Shown: one piece after another, positions 33,517-43,221 of the stretch | Numbering within the stretch: position 1 is the first letter of the stretch | Layout: every line of letters starts with the position of its first letter | Assembly: GCA_964649085.1 (NCBI GenBank) | Contig: CAZYPN010000006.1 | Span: 1-64,000 of the forward strand | DNA: 64,000 nt | Origin: JADMJV01 sp964649085 | GTDB lineage: Bacteria > Vulcanimicrobiota > Xenobia > Xenobiales > JADMJV01 | Direction: 5' to 3' | Made by a program: the position numbers and the translations under genes | Notes under the pieces: model-generated | Seen by the model: the letters and a program-made list of their open reading frames with translations, nothing else | What the model was told of the DNA's origin: nothing | Databases searched by the model: none

Positions 33517-34431
33517 TCAACCCTCAAGAATCGACGGCAGCAGGGGCTGAAGGAACTGCCAGACCACCTCGGGCGCCACCTGACGACAGCGGGCCACGGC
33601 CTGTTCCGACAGTTCCTGAGCCTCGGCCAGGCTGGAAACGCCCTGCTTCAATCGGCGTTCGATATCATCGAGCTCTGTGCCCAGGGCCCGCGCCAACAGA
33701 GACTCGATTTCACCCTGATGCCTGGAAGCACAGTGGGCCACCTGCCTCCAGCGCGCCCCGGCCAGGGCCCCGGCCACGGCCTCGTAGACCGTGCCCGCCC
33801 ACACCGTGCCTCCGCGCTCGGGATACAGAGAACGCCAGGAAGGCACGATGCCCAGCATCAGATCGGCCAGAATACTCAACGTTCCCTGCACGAACTGGCG
33901 CTGGCTCAGGCTGTACTGCAGGCGGCGGTGAGATTCCACTTCTTCAGCATCGGCGTGGGGAGCCAACCCCCCGGGCAGGGGCCATTCTATTCCGGCCTGC
34001 AGGCGTCGGCGCTCGAACTCATCCCAGGCCCACTCCAGCGACTCCTGATGGAAGCGCGCTCCGATAGCGGCCGTCGCCCACTGCACCAGCGTCCCTGGAC
34101 TCTGACTGCGAAACTCGAGACAGTGACCCTTCAACTGCTCGGAAAGCTCGCGCAGTTGAGCTTCGTCGAAGCCCGTGCCCAGGCGCTGGTGCAGATGCAA
34201 AATGTCATCGAGCATGGCCCGATGCTGCAATTCGGTCTGATTGCGCTCGGCTTCAAGCGCCTTCTGGCGCACGGCGTCCTCATCGGCGCGCGTCTTCAGC
34301 GCCTGCTGGCGCAGCTGATCGAGGGGCCCCAGAACCTCTTCCAGCGGCCCCGGGGGTGCCACCTGGGGGGCGGGCGCCGAACCCAAACGTTGTTGAAAAA
34401 AGGCCGAGAGGGCCGACCAGAAACCTTTCAT
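33517..34431 (-). CDS. Unknown protein coupled to disulfide reductase
   Basis: The ATG overlaps the stop of the reductase gene (ATGA). The 304-residue product is soluble and mostly helical: a Pro-rich start, a coiled-coil-like segment (about 35-95, LRQQALKTRADEDAVRQKAL), a middle segment rich in Trp and Arg, and a C-terminal helical bundle. It has no cysteine cluster and no membrane segment. I do not recognise the family. A comparison with GrpE was considered because of the coiled coil but the GrpE head motif is absent. Coupling to the reductase suggests a role in the same pathway. Confidence 0.6.
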   Translation of the reverse strand: MKGFWSALSAFFQQRLGSAPAPQVAPPGPLEEVLGPLDQLRQQALKTRADEDAVRQKALEAERNQTELQHRAMLDDILHLHQRLGTGFDEAQLRELSEQLKGHCLEFRSQSPGTLVQWATAAIGARFHQESLEWAWDEFERRRLQAGIEWPLPGGLAPHADAEEVESHRRLQYSLSQRQFVQGTLSILADLMLGIVPSWRSLYPERGGTVWAGTVYEAVAGALAGARWRQVAHCASRHQGEIESLLARALGTELDDIERRLKQGVSSLAEAQELSEQAVARCRQVAPEVVWQFLQPLLPSILEG

Positions 34432-36077
34432 AGCGCGCCCGCTCCCAGAGCCGGTTTGCCGAACAGCTCGTAGTTGCGATATCCGCCCGAGAGGTTGCGC
34501 ACCGAAAAGCCCTCCTGGAGGAGAATTCGGGTAGCCAGGTAGCCGCGCATCCCCACCTGACAGTACACCACCAGGGAACGATCGCGAGGCAACTCGGACA
34601 GTCGTCCGCGCAGCTCGTCCACCGGCACATGGATGGCTCCGGGCAGGTGCCCCCGGGCGAACTCCTGCGAGGTGCGCACATCAACCACGAGCTCGTCGGC
34701 GCTTAACTCTTCGACGCTGACCTGAGGGTGATCGCCGCGCAACTGATTGGCGGCCACAAAACCCGCCATATTCACAGGGTCTTTAGCCGACCCATAAGGC
34801 GGGGCATAGGCCAGTTCCATTTCCTCCAGGTCAAACACCGTCAGGCCCGCCTGGATGGCCACAGCCAGCACATCGATGCGTTTGTCCACCCCGTCTGGGC
34901 CCACCGCCTGGGCACCCAAGACCTTACCATCGGAGGGATCGTAGAGCAGCTTGAGCGTCAGGGAGCGGGCGCCGGGATAGTATCCGGCGTGTTGATTGGG
35001 ATGCACATACACTTTGCGATACTCCCTGTGCAAGGCTCGAAGGCTCTTCTCGGAAGCCCCGGTGCCCGCAGCCGTAAGCCCGAACACCGCCACGACCGAG
35101 GTTCCCTGGGTGCCCCGATAGGCCACCTGCTTGCCCGCGATGGCGTCGGCGGCCAGTCTTCCCTGACGATTGGCCGGCCCCGCCAGGGGAATCTGGGCGG
35201 GCTGCCTGGTAACAAAATCAGTCACTTCAACAACGTCGCCTACGGCATAAATGTGGGGGTCGCTGGTCTGCATTTGCTCGTTCACTCGAATGCCCCCTCG
35301 CGGGCCCACTTCAAGCCCGGCCGCCAGGGCCAGGCCGTTCTCGGGACGCACTCCCACGCCTAGAATCACGGTGTCGGTGAGCCAGCTGGCTCCCGATCGC
35401 AGGGTGACCTTAAGGGAAGTGCCCTGGGGCTCGATAGCCTCGAGCGAATCTCCGAGGTGCAACTCGACCTCGTGCTGGCGCAACTCCTGCTCAATGGGCC
35501 AGGTCATTTCACGGTCCAGGGGAGGCAATACCTGGGGGCTGAGTTCCACCAGCCAGCATTGCAGGCCTCGATGACGCAGGTTCTCGACCATCTCCAGGCC
35601 GATGAAACCGGCACCGACCACCACTGCCGAGCGGGCATTCTTGAGATGCTCAAAAATCCGGTCATTGTCTTGCATCGAGCGCAGTTGGAACACGCCGGGC
35701 AGGTCCAGCCCCTGCATCGGAGGGCGAATCGGAGCTGCCCCGGTTGCCAGAATCAGGCGATCGTAGGATTCCTCATACACCTCCTGAGTTTGCAGGTTGC
35801 GTATCGTCAGCTTGCGCGACGGTCGATCGATGGACTCCACCTGTACCTGGGTGCGCACGTCCAGGCCAAAGCGCTGACGCAACCTGTCGGGCGTGGTGAC
35901 CAGCAGTTGCTCGCGATCTTCGATCACCCCGCCCAGGTAATAGGGCAGCCCGCAGTTGGCAAAGCTGACCTCGGGCCCACGTTCGAGCAACACAATTTCG
36001 GCCTTCTCCATCTGACGACGCAACCGGGTGGCGGCCGAGGCTCCGCCGGCGACCCCTCCCACAATGACGACTTTCAT
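34428..36077 (-). CDS. FAD disulfide reductase fused to rhodanese (CoA-disulfide / persulfide reductase type)
   Basis: The 549-residue enzyme has an N-terminal FAD motif (VVIVGGVAGGASAATRLRR), the redox cysteine C42 in SFANCGLPYYLGG, an NAD(P)H-binding motif (VVVGAGFIGLEMVENLR), the second FAD motif (IYAVGDVVEV) and a dimer domain. It ends in a rhodanese domain (about 455-549) with the catalytic loop CQVGMR (C506). This layout matches CoA-disulfide reductases with a rhodanese tail, such as NADH-dependent persulfide reductases, which cleave CoA or protein persulfides to sulfide. A GGAGG site lies four bases before the ATG. It follows TolC by 45 bases in the ArsR-controlled operon, so the operon probably handles reactive sulfur or thiol stress. 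Confidence 0.9.
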   Translation of the reverse strand: MKVVIVGGVAGGASAATRLRRQMEKAEIVLLERGPEVSFANCGLPYYLGGVIEDREQLLVTTPDRLRQRFGLDVRTQVQVESIDRPSRKLTIRNLQTQEVYEESYDRLILATGAAPIRPPMQGLDLPGVFQLRSMQDNDRIFEHLKNARSAVVVGAGFIGLEMVENLRHRGLQCWLVELSPQVLPPLDREMTWPIEQELRQHEVELHLGDSLEAIEPQGTSLKVTLRSGASWLTDTVILGVGVRPENGLALAAGLEVGPRGGIRVNEQMQTSDPHIYAVGDVVEVTDFVTRQPAQIPLAGPANRQGRLAADAIAGKQVAYRGTQGTSVVAVFGLTAAGTGASEKSLRALHREYRKVYVHPNQHAGYYPGARSLTLKLLYDPSDGKVLGAQAVGPDGVDKRIDVLAVAIQAGLTVFDLEEMELAYAPPYGSAKDPVNMAGFVAANQLRGDHPQVSVEELSADELVVDVRTSQEFARGHLPGAIHVPVDELRGRLSELPRDRSLVVYCQVGMRGYLATRILLQEGFSVRNLSGGYRNYELFGKPALGAGAL

Positions 36078-36122
36078 GCAACCTCCACTCCAGCCCAGAC
36101 CTTTCGGACGGGCGGCAAGAAC

Positions 36123-37385
36123 TCATTTTCCCAAGGCCAGTTCCAGGCTCCAATGAGCCTCGCGCAGCGACTGAAGGGCCTCAAACACCCCCTGTTGGGC
36201 CTCGCGCAGCCGCGCCTGTCCGTCGAGCACTTCCTGGTGGGTGCCCACCCCCGCACGAAAGCGCAACTCGGCCAGTCGATGGGCCTCTTGGGCGCTCTTC
36301 AAGGCGGTGCGACTCAGGGCCAAAGTCTGGGCGGCGGTGCCGCAGCGCAGCACCGCTTCTTCCACCTCGAGCCGCACCATGCGCTCGATCTCTCGGCGAC
36401 CCTCGGACAGCTGGGTGCGAGCAGCACGGGCCTGGTCGGCCCGGGCCGAACTGAGCCCACCATCGAACAACGGCCAGCGAAAGTCCAACCCAACCGACCA
36501 CTGATGACCGGTCTGGAAGGCGGTGCTATTGCGCCCATCAAAGCGGGTTTGCAAAGCCAGCAGCGGGTTCGACTGGCTCTCTTCAAGAGCCACCCGGGCC
36601 TCGGCCGCCTGCAAACCGACTTCAATGGCCCTCAGTTCGGGGCGATCGAGCAGGGCCTGATCCAGCAACTCGTTCAAAGGGGGAATTTCGAGCTGTACCT
36701 CAGGCAACGGCTCCAGCTCAAGCTCGCTCTCGCGGGGTAGCTCCAGCCAGCTCTGCAACTGGCTCAGGGCCAGCTGCCTCTGCTGGCGGGCCTGGGCCAG
36801 GCGTTGCTGGTCGCGGGCCCGGTCGACCTCGGCCACCAGCGTTTCATAGTGAGCCGAAACGCCCGCTTTCTCGCGCACGGCCAAGTCTTGCAGCAACCGC
36901 TCACGGGCCTTCAGGCTTTGCTCCACCACGGCAATCGAGTGGTCGGCAGTCTGCAGGCGGCTGTAGCCGATGGCTACCAGATAGGCCACACGTTGTTGTT
37001 CGCGACGCCAGTCTTCCTGCAGCGACTGCACCTGCAGCTCGGCCGCCTGACGCGCCCAGTGCACCCGCCCGAAAGTGGCCAGTGCCTGCTCGAGCACCAC
37101 ACCAGCCTGATAATTGTGGTTCACCACCAACGGCAGGGAGCCCTGAGGGGTGGAAAACCCCAATTCGGGAGTCACGAACAGGTAGCGAGCCTGGAAATCC
37201 AGCCGCGGATTGCCACCGGCCTCAGCCTCGCGCACCTTATGGCGAGCCTCTTCCAGGCGGGCCCGGGCTCGGCCCAAAGCGGGATGGCGCTCCACGGCCC
37301 TCTGCTGGGCCTGGGCCAGGGTGAGAGGTTCGGCCGCCAGCGAGCCCAACAGCAGGGCCCAGGTCACAAGCACACGGCTAAGCAT
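36123..37385 (-). CDS. TolC-family outer-membrane efflux protein
   Basis: The ATG at 37385 overlaps the RND gene end by eight bases and starts a signal peptide (MLSRVLVTWALLLGSLAA). The mature protein begins EPLTLAQAQQRAVERHPALG, the usual first helix of the family. The 420-residue product has the two repeated outer-membrane-factor modules (VEHHPAL-type and DRPELRAIEVGLQAAEARV), long coiled-coil helices and the equivalent LRFRAGVGTHQEVLDGQARL near the C terminus. It should form the outer-membrane channel for the adaptor and RND pump encoded just upstream in the same operon. Confidence 0.92.
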   Translation of the reverse strand: MLSRVLVTWALLLGSLAAEPLTLAQAQQRAVERHPALGRARARLEEARHKVREAEAGGNPRLDFQARYLFVTPELGFSTPQGSLPLVVNHNYQAGVVLEQALATFGRVHWARQAAELQVQSLQEDWRREQQRVAYLVAIGYSRLQTADHSIAVVEQSLKARERLLQDLAVREKAGVSAHYETLVAEVDRARDQQRLAQARQQRQLALSQLQSWLELPRESELELEPLPEVQLEIPPLNELLDQALLDRPELRAIEVGLQAAEARVALEESQSNPLLALQTRFDGRNSTAFQTGHQWSVGLDFRWPLFDGGLSSARADQARAARTQLSEGRREIERMVRLEVEEAVLRCGTAAQTLALSRTALKSAQEAHRLAELRFRAGVGTHQEVLDGQARLREAQQGVFEALQSLREAHWSLELALGK

Positions 37386-40300
37386 GCTGGCGATGACTCC
37401 AAAGCATATAGTAGAGCACCGGCACCGCCGTTCGCGAGAGCAGCAGCGAAGCCACTTCACCCGCCATCAGGCTGATGGCCAGGCCATTGAAAATGGGGTC
37501 CGACAGCATTACCGCCGAACCCACCACCACGGCTGCGGCTGTGAGCAGCATGGGTCGGAAGCGCACAGCCCCCGCGTCGATAACGGCCTGATCGAGGGGG
37601 TGCCCCTGCGACAGTCGCAACTCGATGAAGTCGACCAGAATAATGGAATTTCTCACCACGATGCCGGCTCCCGCGATGAAACCGATCATCGAGGTGGCGG
37701 TAAAGAAGGCGCCCAGCAACCAGTGGGCCGGCATGATGCCCACCAGCGAGAAGGGAATGGCGGTGAGGATCACCAGCGGGGTCAGAAAATTCTGAAACCA
37801 GCCCACGATCAGGGCGTAAATCAGAACCAGAACCACTGCGAAGGCCAGTCCCAAGTCGCGAAAGACTTCATAGGTCACCTGCCACTCACCATCCCATTTC
37901 AGGGCATAGCGCTCATCGGAGGTAGGCTGCGAGAAAAAGTAGAGCTGCGGTTTCGAGGCCAGTTTCTGCAGCCCCTGAGTGACATCGAGAATGCTGTACA
38001 GGGGGCTATCTACCCGCCCGGCGACGTCGCCGGTGACGTAGATCACAGGCTGGAGGTTCTTGTGATAGATGGCGGGCCCGATTTCGGACACCTCGGTTGT
38101 CACCAGGTTGGAAAGCGCCGAGGGTTTACCGGAACGTCCCCGGAGCTGCACATCGAGCAAAGCCGAGGGATTGCCTCGATACCAGGCCGGAAAGCGCAAC
38201 ACGACGGGCACATCCTCGCGCCACTGCGGGATGTGCAGCAGGCCCAGAGGCTGCCCCTGCACGGCCAGGTCGAGATTGGCCACCACTTCGCCGGCGGGCA
38301 CACCCAGCGCGCCCGACTGATTGCGGTCGAGCAACAATCGCAACAGCGGTTGGGGGTGCTCAACATACCAGTCGACGTCTACCACCCCTTCGGTGCCCTC
38401 GTAGAGTTTCTTGACCTGCTCGGCCAGCTTCCGTCGCCCGGCCTCCGAAGGCCCATAGACTTCGGTCACCAGCGTTTGCAACACCGGAGGCCCGGGGGGA
38501 ATTTCGGCCACCTGGACCACCGCTCCAAGCTGCTGTGCCAGAGGCTGCAGCTTTTCTCGGACTTCCTTGGCAATAGGGTGACTCTGCCGTTTGCGCTGGC
38601 CCTTGGGCAACAGATTGACCTGAATGTCACCCAGATGAGGGCCGCGGCGCAGGAAATAGTGACGCACCAACCCGTTAAAGTTGAAGGGAGCCGAGGTGCC
38701 TGCGTAGAGCTGGAAGTTGACCACTTCAGGTAGCGACTTGAGCGGCTCGGCCAGCGTGCGCAACACTCGCTGCGTCTCTTCCAGAGGCGTGCCCTCGGGC
38801 ATGTCCACCAGGATCTGAAACTCACTTTTGTTGTCGAAGGGCAGCATCTTGAACACCACCGCTCGCAGCGGCACCAGCAGACAGGCCAGCAAAAGCATCA
38901 GCCCGGTAAGCCCCAAAAACCCCCAGCGAGCCCGCCAGTCGTGCAGCAAGGCCCCCATCATGCGGCGGTAGAGCCGGGTGAGGGCATCTTCCTTCTCGTG
39001 GTCGGCATGTCCAGCGGTGCCCGACCCGAGGAGGCGCAGCGCCGCCCAGGGCACAATGGTGAAGGCGACCAGCATAGAGAACAGCATGGCAGCCGAAGCC
39101 CCGAGCGGAATGGGCAACATGTAGGGGCCCATCAATCCGCGCACAAAGGCCATGGGCAAAATGGCCGCCACCACCGTAAGGGTGGCCAGAATGGTGGGAT
39201 TGCCTACCTCGGCCACGGCTTCAAGCACGACCTGAGCCGCCGATTTTCCCTGACTCTCGGGCAGGCGCTGATGGCGCACCACGTTTTCCACGACCACGAT
39301 GGCGTCATCGACAAGGATGCCGATCGAGAAGATCAGCGCGAAAAAGGTGACCCGATTGAGCGTGAAGTTGTAGAACACAAAGGTGGCCAAAGTTAGTGCC
39401 AGAGTCACTGGAATGGCGATCGCCACCACCCAGCTCTCGCGCCGTCCCAGGGCCACCCAGATCAGAATCGATACCGACACGACGGCCACGGCCATGTGAA
39501 CCAGCAGCTCATTCGAGCGCTCGGCGGCGGTTTCGCCGTAATTGCGTGTGACTTCAACCTGAACCGAGGCCGGAATCAACGACTTCTTCAGTTGCTCGAG
39601 CCGCAGCAGTACCGCCTCGGAAACCCGGATGGCATTCGCCCCCCGGCGCTTGGCCAGGGCCAGGGTGCAGGCCGGCTGAAGTCCGCCCTCGGGAGTACCG
39701 TGGAACGCCAGTTCCATGGGCTCCTCCGGTCCGTCTTCGAGACGGGCCACATCCTTGAGATACACCGGACGTCCCTCAAAGCTGCCCACCACCAGCGCCT
39801 CGAGATCGGCCAGCGTTTCGAAAAAGGCCCCACTTTCCACCATCCAGGCCTGATTCTGGTGATTCACCGGTCCACTCCAGCGCCGCGCATTCTCGGCCTG
39901 CAGCAGCCGGGCCAGAGCCGTGGGCTGCAGCCCATAGGCGGCCAACTTCTCGGGCTCAACCTCGACGCGCAACTGCCTGCGTAAGCCACCCAACAGGCGG
40001 GTCTCGGCCACGTCGTCGATACGTTTCAGCTGCTCATCCACCTGAGCGGCCACCGCTCGCAAGCTGTAGGCGCCCTGCTGGGAACTGCAGAAGGTCAAAG
40101 CCAGAATCGGCACATCGTCGATCGAGTGCGATTTGATCAGCGGCGGCGAGGCTCCGCTGGGTATCCGGTCAAGGTTGGCGTAGAGCTTGCTGTAGAGACG
40201 CACGGTGGCGTCCTCGCTGTTGGTGCCCACCAGAAATCGCACAATCACCAGCGTCCCACCCGGACGAGAGGTGGAGTAGACATACTCAACCCCGGGCAAC

Positions 40301-40539
40301 TCCCGAATCAGCTTCTCCAGTGGATAGGTCAGACGCTGCTCCACCTCGGCCGCACTGGCTCCGGGCATGGCCACGTGCACATCGGCCATGGGAACGGTGA
40401 TTTGCGGCTCTTCTTCACGGGGTAAAATGGCCGTGGCGCCCAGGCCGAGCAGCAACGACACCAGAATCACCAGCGGAGTCAGGCTCGAGTGCAAAAAAGC
40501 CCGGGCCAGGCGTCCGGCCATTCCCAGGGAGTCGCTCAC
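37378..40539 (-). CDS. RND efflux pump inner-membrane subunit (HAE-type)
   Basis: The 1053-residue length and twelve-helix layout fit AcrB-type pumps. The proton-relay segment GILVDDAIVVVENV has the paired aspartates of the HAE (drug-type) subfamily and not the DGAVVMVEN of metal exporters. The N terminus carries LPREEEPQITVPMADVHV and PGASAAEVEQRLTYPLEKLI, and the second half repeats the layout (GAGIVVRNSIILVDFIELRL). It overlaps the adaptor gene by four bases and the TolC gene by eight. The substrate is unknown. The operon context (rhodanese-reductase, CcoG, ArsR) suggests export of a thiol, sulfur or metal-thiol compound, which is inference. Confidence 0.93.
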   Translation of the reverse strand: MSDSLGMAGRLARAFLHSSLTPLVILVSLLLGLGATAILPREEEPQITVPMADVHVAMPGASAAEVEQRLTYPLEKLIRELPGVEYVYSTSRPGGTLVIVRFLVGTNSEDATVRLYSKLYANLDRIPSGASPPLIKSHSIDDVPILALTFCSSQQGAYSLRAVAAQVDEQLKRIDDVAETRLLGGLRRQLRVEVEPEKLAAYGLQPTALARLLQAENARRWSGPVNHQNQAWMVESGAFFETLADLEALVVGSFEGRPVYLKDVARLEDGPEEPMELAFHGTPEGGLQPACTLALAKRRGANAIRVSEAVLLRLEQLKKSLIPASVQVEVTRNYGETAAERSNELLVHMAVAVVSVSILIWVALGRRESWVVAIAIPVTLALTLATFVFYNFTLNRVTFFALIFSIGILVDDAIVVVENVVRHQRLPESQGKSAAQVVLEAVAEVGNPTILATLTVVAAILPMAFVRGLMGPYMLPIPLGASAAMLFSMLVAFTIVPWAALRLLGSGTAGHADHEKEDALTRLYRRMMGALLHDWRARWGFLGLTGLMLLLACLLVPLRAVVFKMLPFDNKSEFQILVDMPEGTPLEETQRVLRTLAEPLKSLPEVVNFQLYAGTSAPFNFNGLVRHYFLRRGPHLGDIQVNLLPKGQRKRQSHPIAKEVREKLQPLAQQLGAVVQVAEIPPGPPVLQTLVTEVYGPSEAGRRKLAEQVKKLYEGTEGVVDVDWYVEHPQPLLRLLLDRNQSGALGVPAGEVVANLDLAVQGQPLGLLHIPQWREDVPVVLRFPAWYRGNPSALLDVQLRGRSGKPSALSNLVTTEVSEIGPAIYHKNLQPVIYVTGDVAGRVDSPLYSILDVTQGLQKLASKPQLYFFSQPTSDERYALKWDGEWQVTYEVFRDLGLAFAVVLVLIYALIVGWFQNFLTPLVILTAIPFSLVGIMPAHWLLGAFFTATSMIGFIAGAGIVVRNSIILVDFIELRLSQGHPLDQAVIDAGAVRFRPMLLTAAAVVVGSAVMLSDPIFNGLAISLMAGEVASLLLSRTAVPVLYYMLWSHRQHA

Positions 40540-41810
40540 CGACGTTCAACTCTCTGGCCGTCTTGCAGGTCTTCGGGCGGGTTGATCACCACTTCGTCGC
40601 CCGCTTTCAGGCCGCTGAGCACGGGCACCTGACCTTCGCGAACCGGCCCGACCTGAGCCAGGCGAAACTCCACACGCATTTCGGGACCCACCACAAAGGC
40701 TCCCGACAATTGACCTCGCTGCACCAGCGCCCTGGCATCCAGTTCAAGGTGTTCACGCTGGCCCCCGGACAGCGCAAGCCGGGCCACCATGCCCGGAAAA
40801 AGGGGCCCTGGACGGCCCAGCAGCTGAAGGCGAACTTCGAAGCTGCGGCTGGCAGGATCGGTGCTGCTGATGATCTGGCGAACCCTGGCCGTGATGCGCT
40901 TTTTCAGGGCGGGAATCTCCAACGGCAGCGAGCTGCCTGGCTGCACCCTCTCGACCTCCGACTCGGGCACCGGAATCGAGGCTTCCAGACTGTCCAGGTC
41001 TTGAATTCTCAACAGCGGTCGTCCGGGAGTGTTGAGCTCGCCCTGGTTGGCCATTTTGGCCACCACCACTCCGCGAAAGGGAGCCACCACCCGGGCGTCA
41101 TCCAGGTCGACCGAGGCTACCCCCAGTCCGGCATCAGCCTCGGCCACACCGGTATAGCTGCGCTCCAACATGCTACGGGCCTGCGTCACACCCGACTGAG
41201 CCAGAGCCACTCCGCTGCGGGCCTGACCCAGCTGGCTTTGCAGCTGCTGCCAGCGGGCCTGGGCTACGCGAAACTCGGTGCTGGCCTGCTCGGCCCGCTG
41301 ACGAGGGATGGCTCCCTCGGCGGCCAGCATCTCGTAGCGCTGGTGATCGGCCCGGGCCAGCTCCAGCCGTGCCCTGGCCTCGGACTGCTGCTGCTGCAGG
41401 GTTTTGAGCTGCCAGTGAGCCTGATCCAGCGAGCGCAGCGACTGCTCGACGCCGGCCTGATAGACCTCCACCTGGGCCTGGGCCGAGCGGCGGCCCACTT
41501 CGGCCTGGTGAGTTCGAGCCAGGACGTCGGACGGATCGATTTCGGCCACGACCGAGCCGGCCGACAACACCTCGCCCTCCTCGGCCTTGAGAAAGAGAAT
41601 CCGCCCCGGCAGTTTACTGGAAAGAGTGGCTTCGCGGCGAACCTTCAGCGAACCGGTGAGCAAGCGCTGTTCGCCGCGCTGACGACCTTCGACCCGGACG
41701 GTGGAGACCCCCCGTGCGGGGCTGTCCGGAGACTTGCCGGGCGCCGGCCGATCTTCTCCACAACCCATGAAGCCCAGGGCCAGGCTGACGAGGCAAAGCT
41801 TCCACTTCAC
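40536..41810 (-). CDS. RND periplasmic adaptor (HlyD/MFP family)
   Basis: The 424-residue protein starts with a lipoprotein-like signal (LALGFMGC, Cys17; the -3 residue is Phe, so the lipobox is imperfect). The biotinyl-lipoyl-like part LPGRILFLKAEEGEVLSAGSVVAEIDPSD is split around a long helical hairpin (about 90-210, Gln/Ala/Arg-rich). A barrel domain then has APFRGVVVAKMANQGELN and GRPLLRIQDLDSLEA, and a membrane-proximal C-terminal domain follows. It links the RND pump to TolC. It overlaps ccoG by four bases (ATGA) and the RND gene by four. Confidence 0.9.
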   Translation of the reverse strand: MKWKLCLVSLALGFMGCGEDRPAPGKSPDSPARGVSTVRVEGRQRGEQRLLTGSLKVRREATLSSKLPGRILFLKAEEGEVLSAGSVVAEIDPSDVLARTHQAEVGRRSAQAQVEVYQAGVEQSLRSLDQAHWQLKTLQQQQSEARARLELARADHQRYEMLAAEGAIPRQRAEQASTEFRVAQARWQQLQSQLGQARSGVALAQSGVTQARSMLERSYTGVAEADAGLGVASVDLDDARVVAPFRGVVVAKMANQGELNTPGRPLLRIQDLDSLEASIPVPESEVERVQPGSSLPLEIPALKKRITARVRQIISSTDPASRSFEVRLQLLGRPGPLFPGMVARLALSGGQREHLELDARALVQRGQLSGAFVVGPEMRVEFRLAQVGPVREGQVPVLSGLKAGDEVVINPPEDLQDGQRVERR

Positions 41811-43156
41811 GGCACGATGAAGGTCGATTCGCGAGAGTTCTTGAGATTGCGCTGGTTGTGTGCCAGAAATCGGAAGTGGTGAATTCCTCGCGGGTGGTTC
41901 TGGGGCACCAGCACCATCACCTGAGCCTCGAGCACCTGCCCCCCTTTCAGTTCCACGGGATTGTTAAAGCCGGCCATCTCAGCTCGCTGCAAGCCCTCGA
42001 CCTCAAGCCAGACGGTTTCCGGTTCGGCCCGGCGGTTGATCAGATTAACTTTGAACACGTTGGCCACGTGGCCATCCGGGGTGGTAGAGGCCAGTTGGCC
42101 TCCGGGACGCACCACGCGGATGGCATCCACTCCCAGGGGGGCGCGCTGCCAGAGCAGATAGCCCAACAGGGAACCCAGGCCCGTCAGCAACAGCGAATAG
42201 ATCACCGTGCGCGGGCGCAACACTCGGGTGGGCCTGCCTTCCAGGGCGTTCAGCGAAGTGTAGCGCACCAGTCCTCGCGGCTGACCCACCTTGTCCATCA
42301 TCTCGTCGCAGGCGTCCACGCAGGCGCTGCAGGCGATGCACTCGAGTTGCAGCCCCTTGCGAATATCGATGCCGGTGGGGCACACCTGCACACAGGCCGA
42401 GCAGTCGATACAAGAGCCCCTCTGCGGGTCTTTGACCTTGCCTCGGGGCTCGCCACGCTGGCTATCATAGCCGACGATCAGGCTGTTGGAGTCGAGCAGG
42501 GCCCCTTGAAAGCGGGCGTAGGGGCACAGGTAGCAACAAAATTGTTCACGGAAATAGCCAAAGAAGAAGAGCGAGATGCCGGTAAAAAATGCCACGGTGA
42601 GGGCCGTGCTGGGGCGCATCTGACCGCTGACCATCTGGCTTACCGTGTCGCGAATGGGCAGAAAGTATCCCGAGAAGGTCAGCCCCAGCCAGGCTCCCAT
42701 CACCACCCAGGTACAGCGCTTGCCCAGCTTGCGCAGCAACTTCTCGCGGCTCCAGGGAGCCTTGTCGAGACGCATTCGGGCGGCCCGATCGCCTTCAAAC
42801 CAACGCTCCACCATGATAAAAGACTGGGTAAATAGCGTTTGGGGACAGGCATAGCCACACCACATTCGACCGGCGATAGCACTGACAAAGAACAACGTCA
42901 GAGCCGCCGAGATCAACAGCAGATGCAAGAAATAGGTGTCCTGGGGATGGAGCACCAGGTCGAAGAGAAAGAGCTTTCTCCCCGGCAGGTCGGCCAGAAC
43001 GGCCTGCCTTCCCTCCCACTGCAACCAGGGAATCAGGAAGAGCAGCGCCTGCAGAGCAAAGCTGAAGAAATTCCTCAAGTTGCGAAAACGACCGCGAACG
43101 TGACGCGGGTACACCTTGTTGCGCGGGGCGGTGATCTCTGAACCGGGGAGTTCCAT
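41807..43156 (-). CDS. ccoG: CcoG-like membrane 4Fe-4S protein
   Basis: CcoG (FixG/RdxA) is a membrane ferredoxin; in the cbb3 oxidase system it reduces Cu(II) for oxidase assembly. From the ATG at 43156 the product has 449 residues, which fits the family. Features are several N-terminal membrane helices with GRMWCGYACPQTLFTQS, a second Cys motif FCCYLCPYARFQG, and two ferredoxin-type 4Fe-4S motifs (SCIDCSACVQVCPTGIDI and CIACSACVDACDEMM), then a C-terminal IgG-like domain. A further upstream GTG (43207) would add an unconserved tail. A cbb3 oxidase operon is not present; instead it leads an efflux operon. Confidence 0.9.
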   Translation of the reverse strand: MELPGSEITAPRNKVYPRHVRGRFRNLRNFFSFALQALLFLIPWLQWEGRQAVLADLPGRKLFLFDLVLHPQDTYFLHLLLISAALTLFFVSAIAGRMWCGYACPQTLFTQSFIMVERWFEGDRAARMRLDKAPWSREKLLRKLGKRCTWVVMGAWLGLTFSGYFLPIRDTVSQMVSGQMRPSTALTVAFFTGISLFFFGYFREQFCCYLCPYARFQGALLDSNSLIVGYDSQRGEPRGKVKDPQRGSCIDCSACVQVCPTGIDIRKGLQLECIACSACVDACDEMMDKVGQPRGLVRYTSLNALEGRPTRVLRPRTVIYSLLLTGLGSLLGYLLWQRAPLGVDAIRVVRPGGQLASTTPDGHVANVFKVNLINRRAEPETVWLEVEGLQRAEMAGFNNPVELKGGQVLEAQVMVLVPQNHPRGIHHFRFLAHNQRNLKNSRESTFIVP

Positions 43157-43221
43157 AACGATTTCCAATCTTTTCCTCCAGTTTAGGCAACTGGAATAGA
43201 CCCACACTGATCCTGGTCAGC

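Noticed and set aside
33517..34431. GrpE-like nucleotide exchange factor
   Set aside because: The coiled coil is suggestive, but the conserved GrpE head and FDP motif are missing.
37378..40539. Heavy-metal (CusA/CzcA) RND pump
   Set aside because: The fourth-helix motif is VDDAIVVVEN of the HAE type; the metal-exporter DGAVVMVEN motif is absent.
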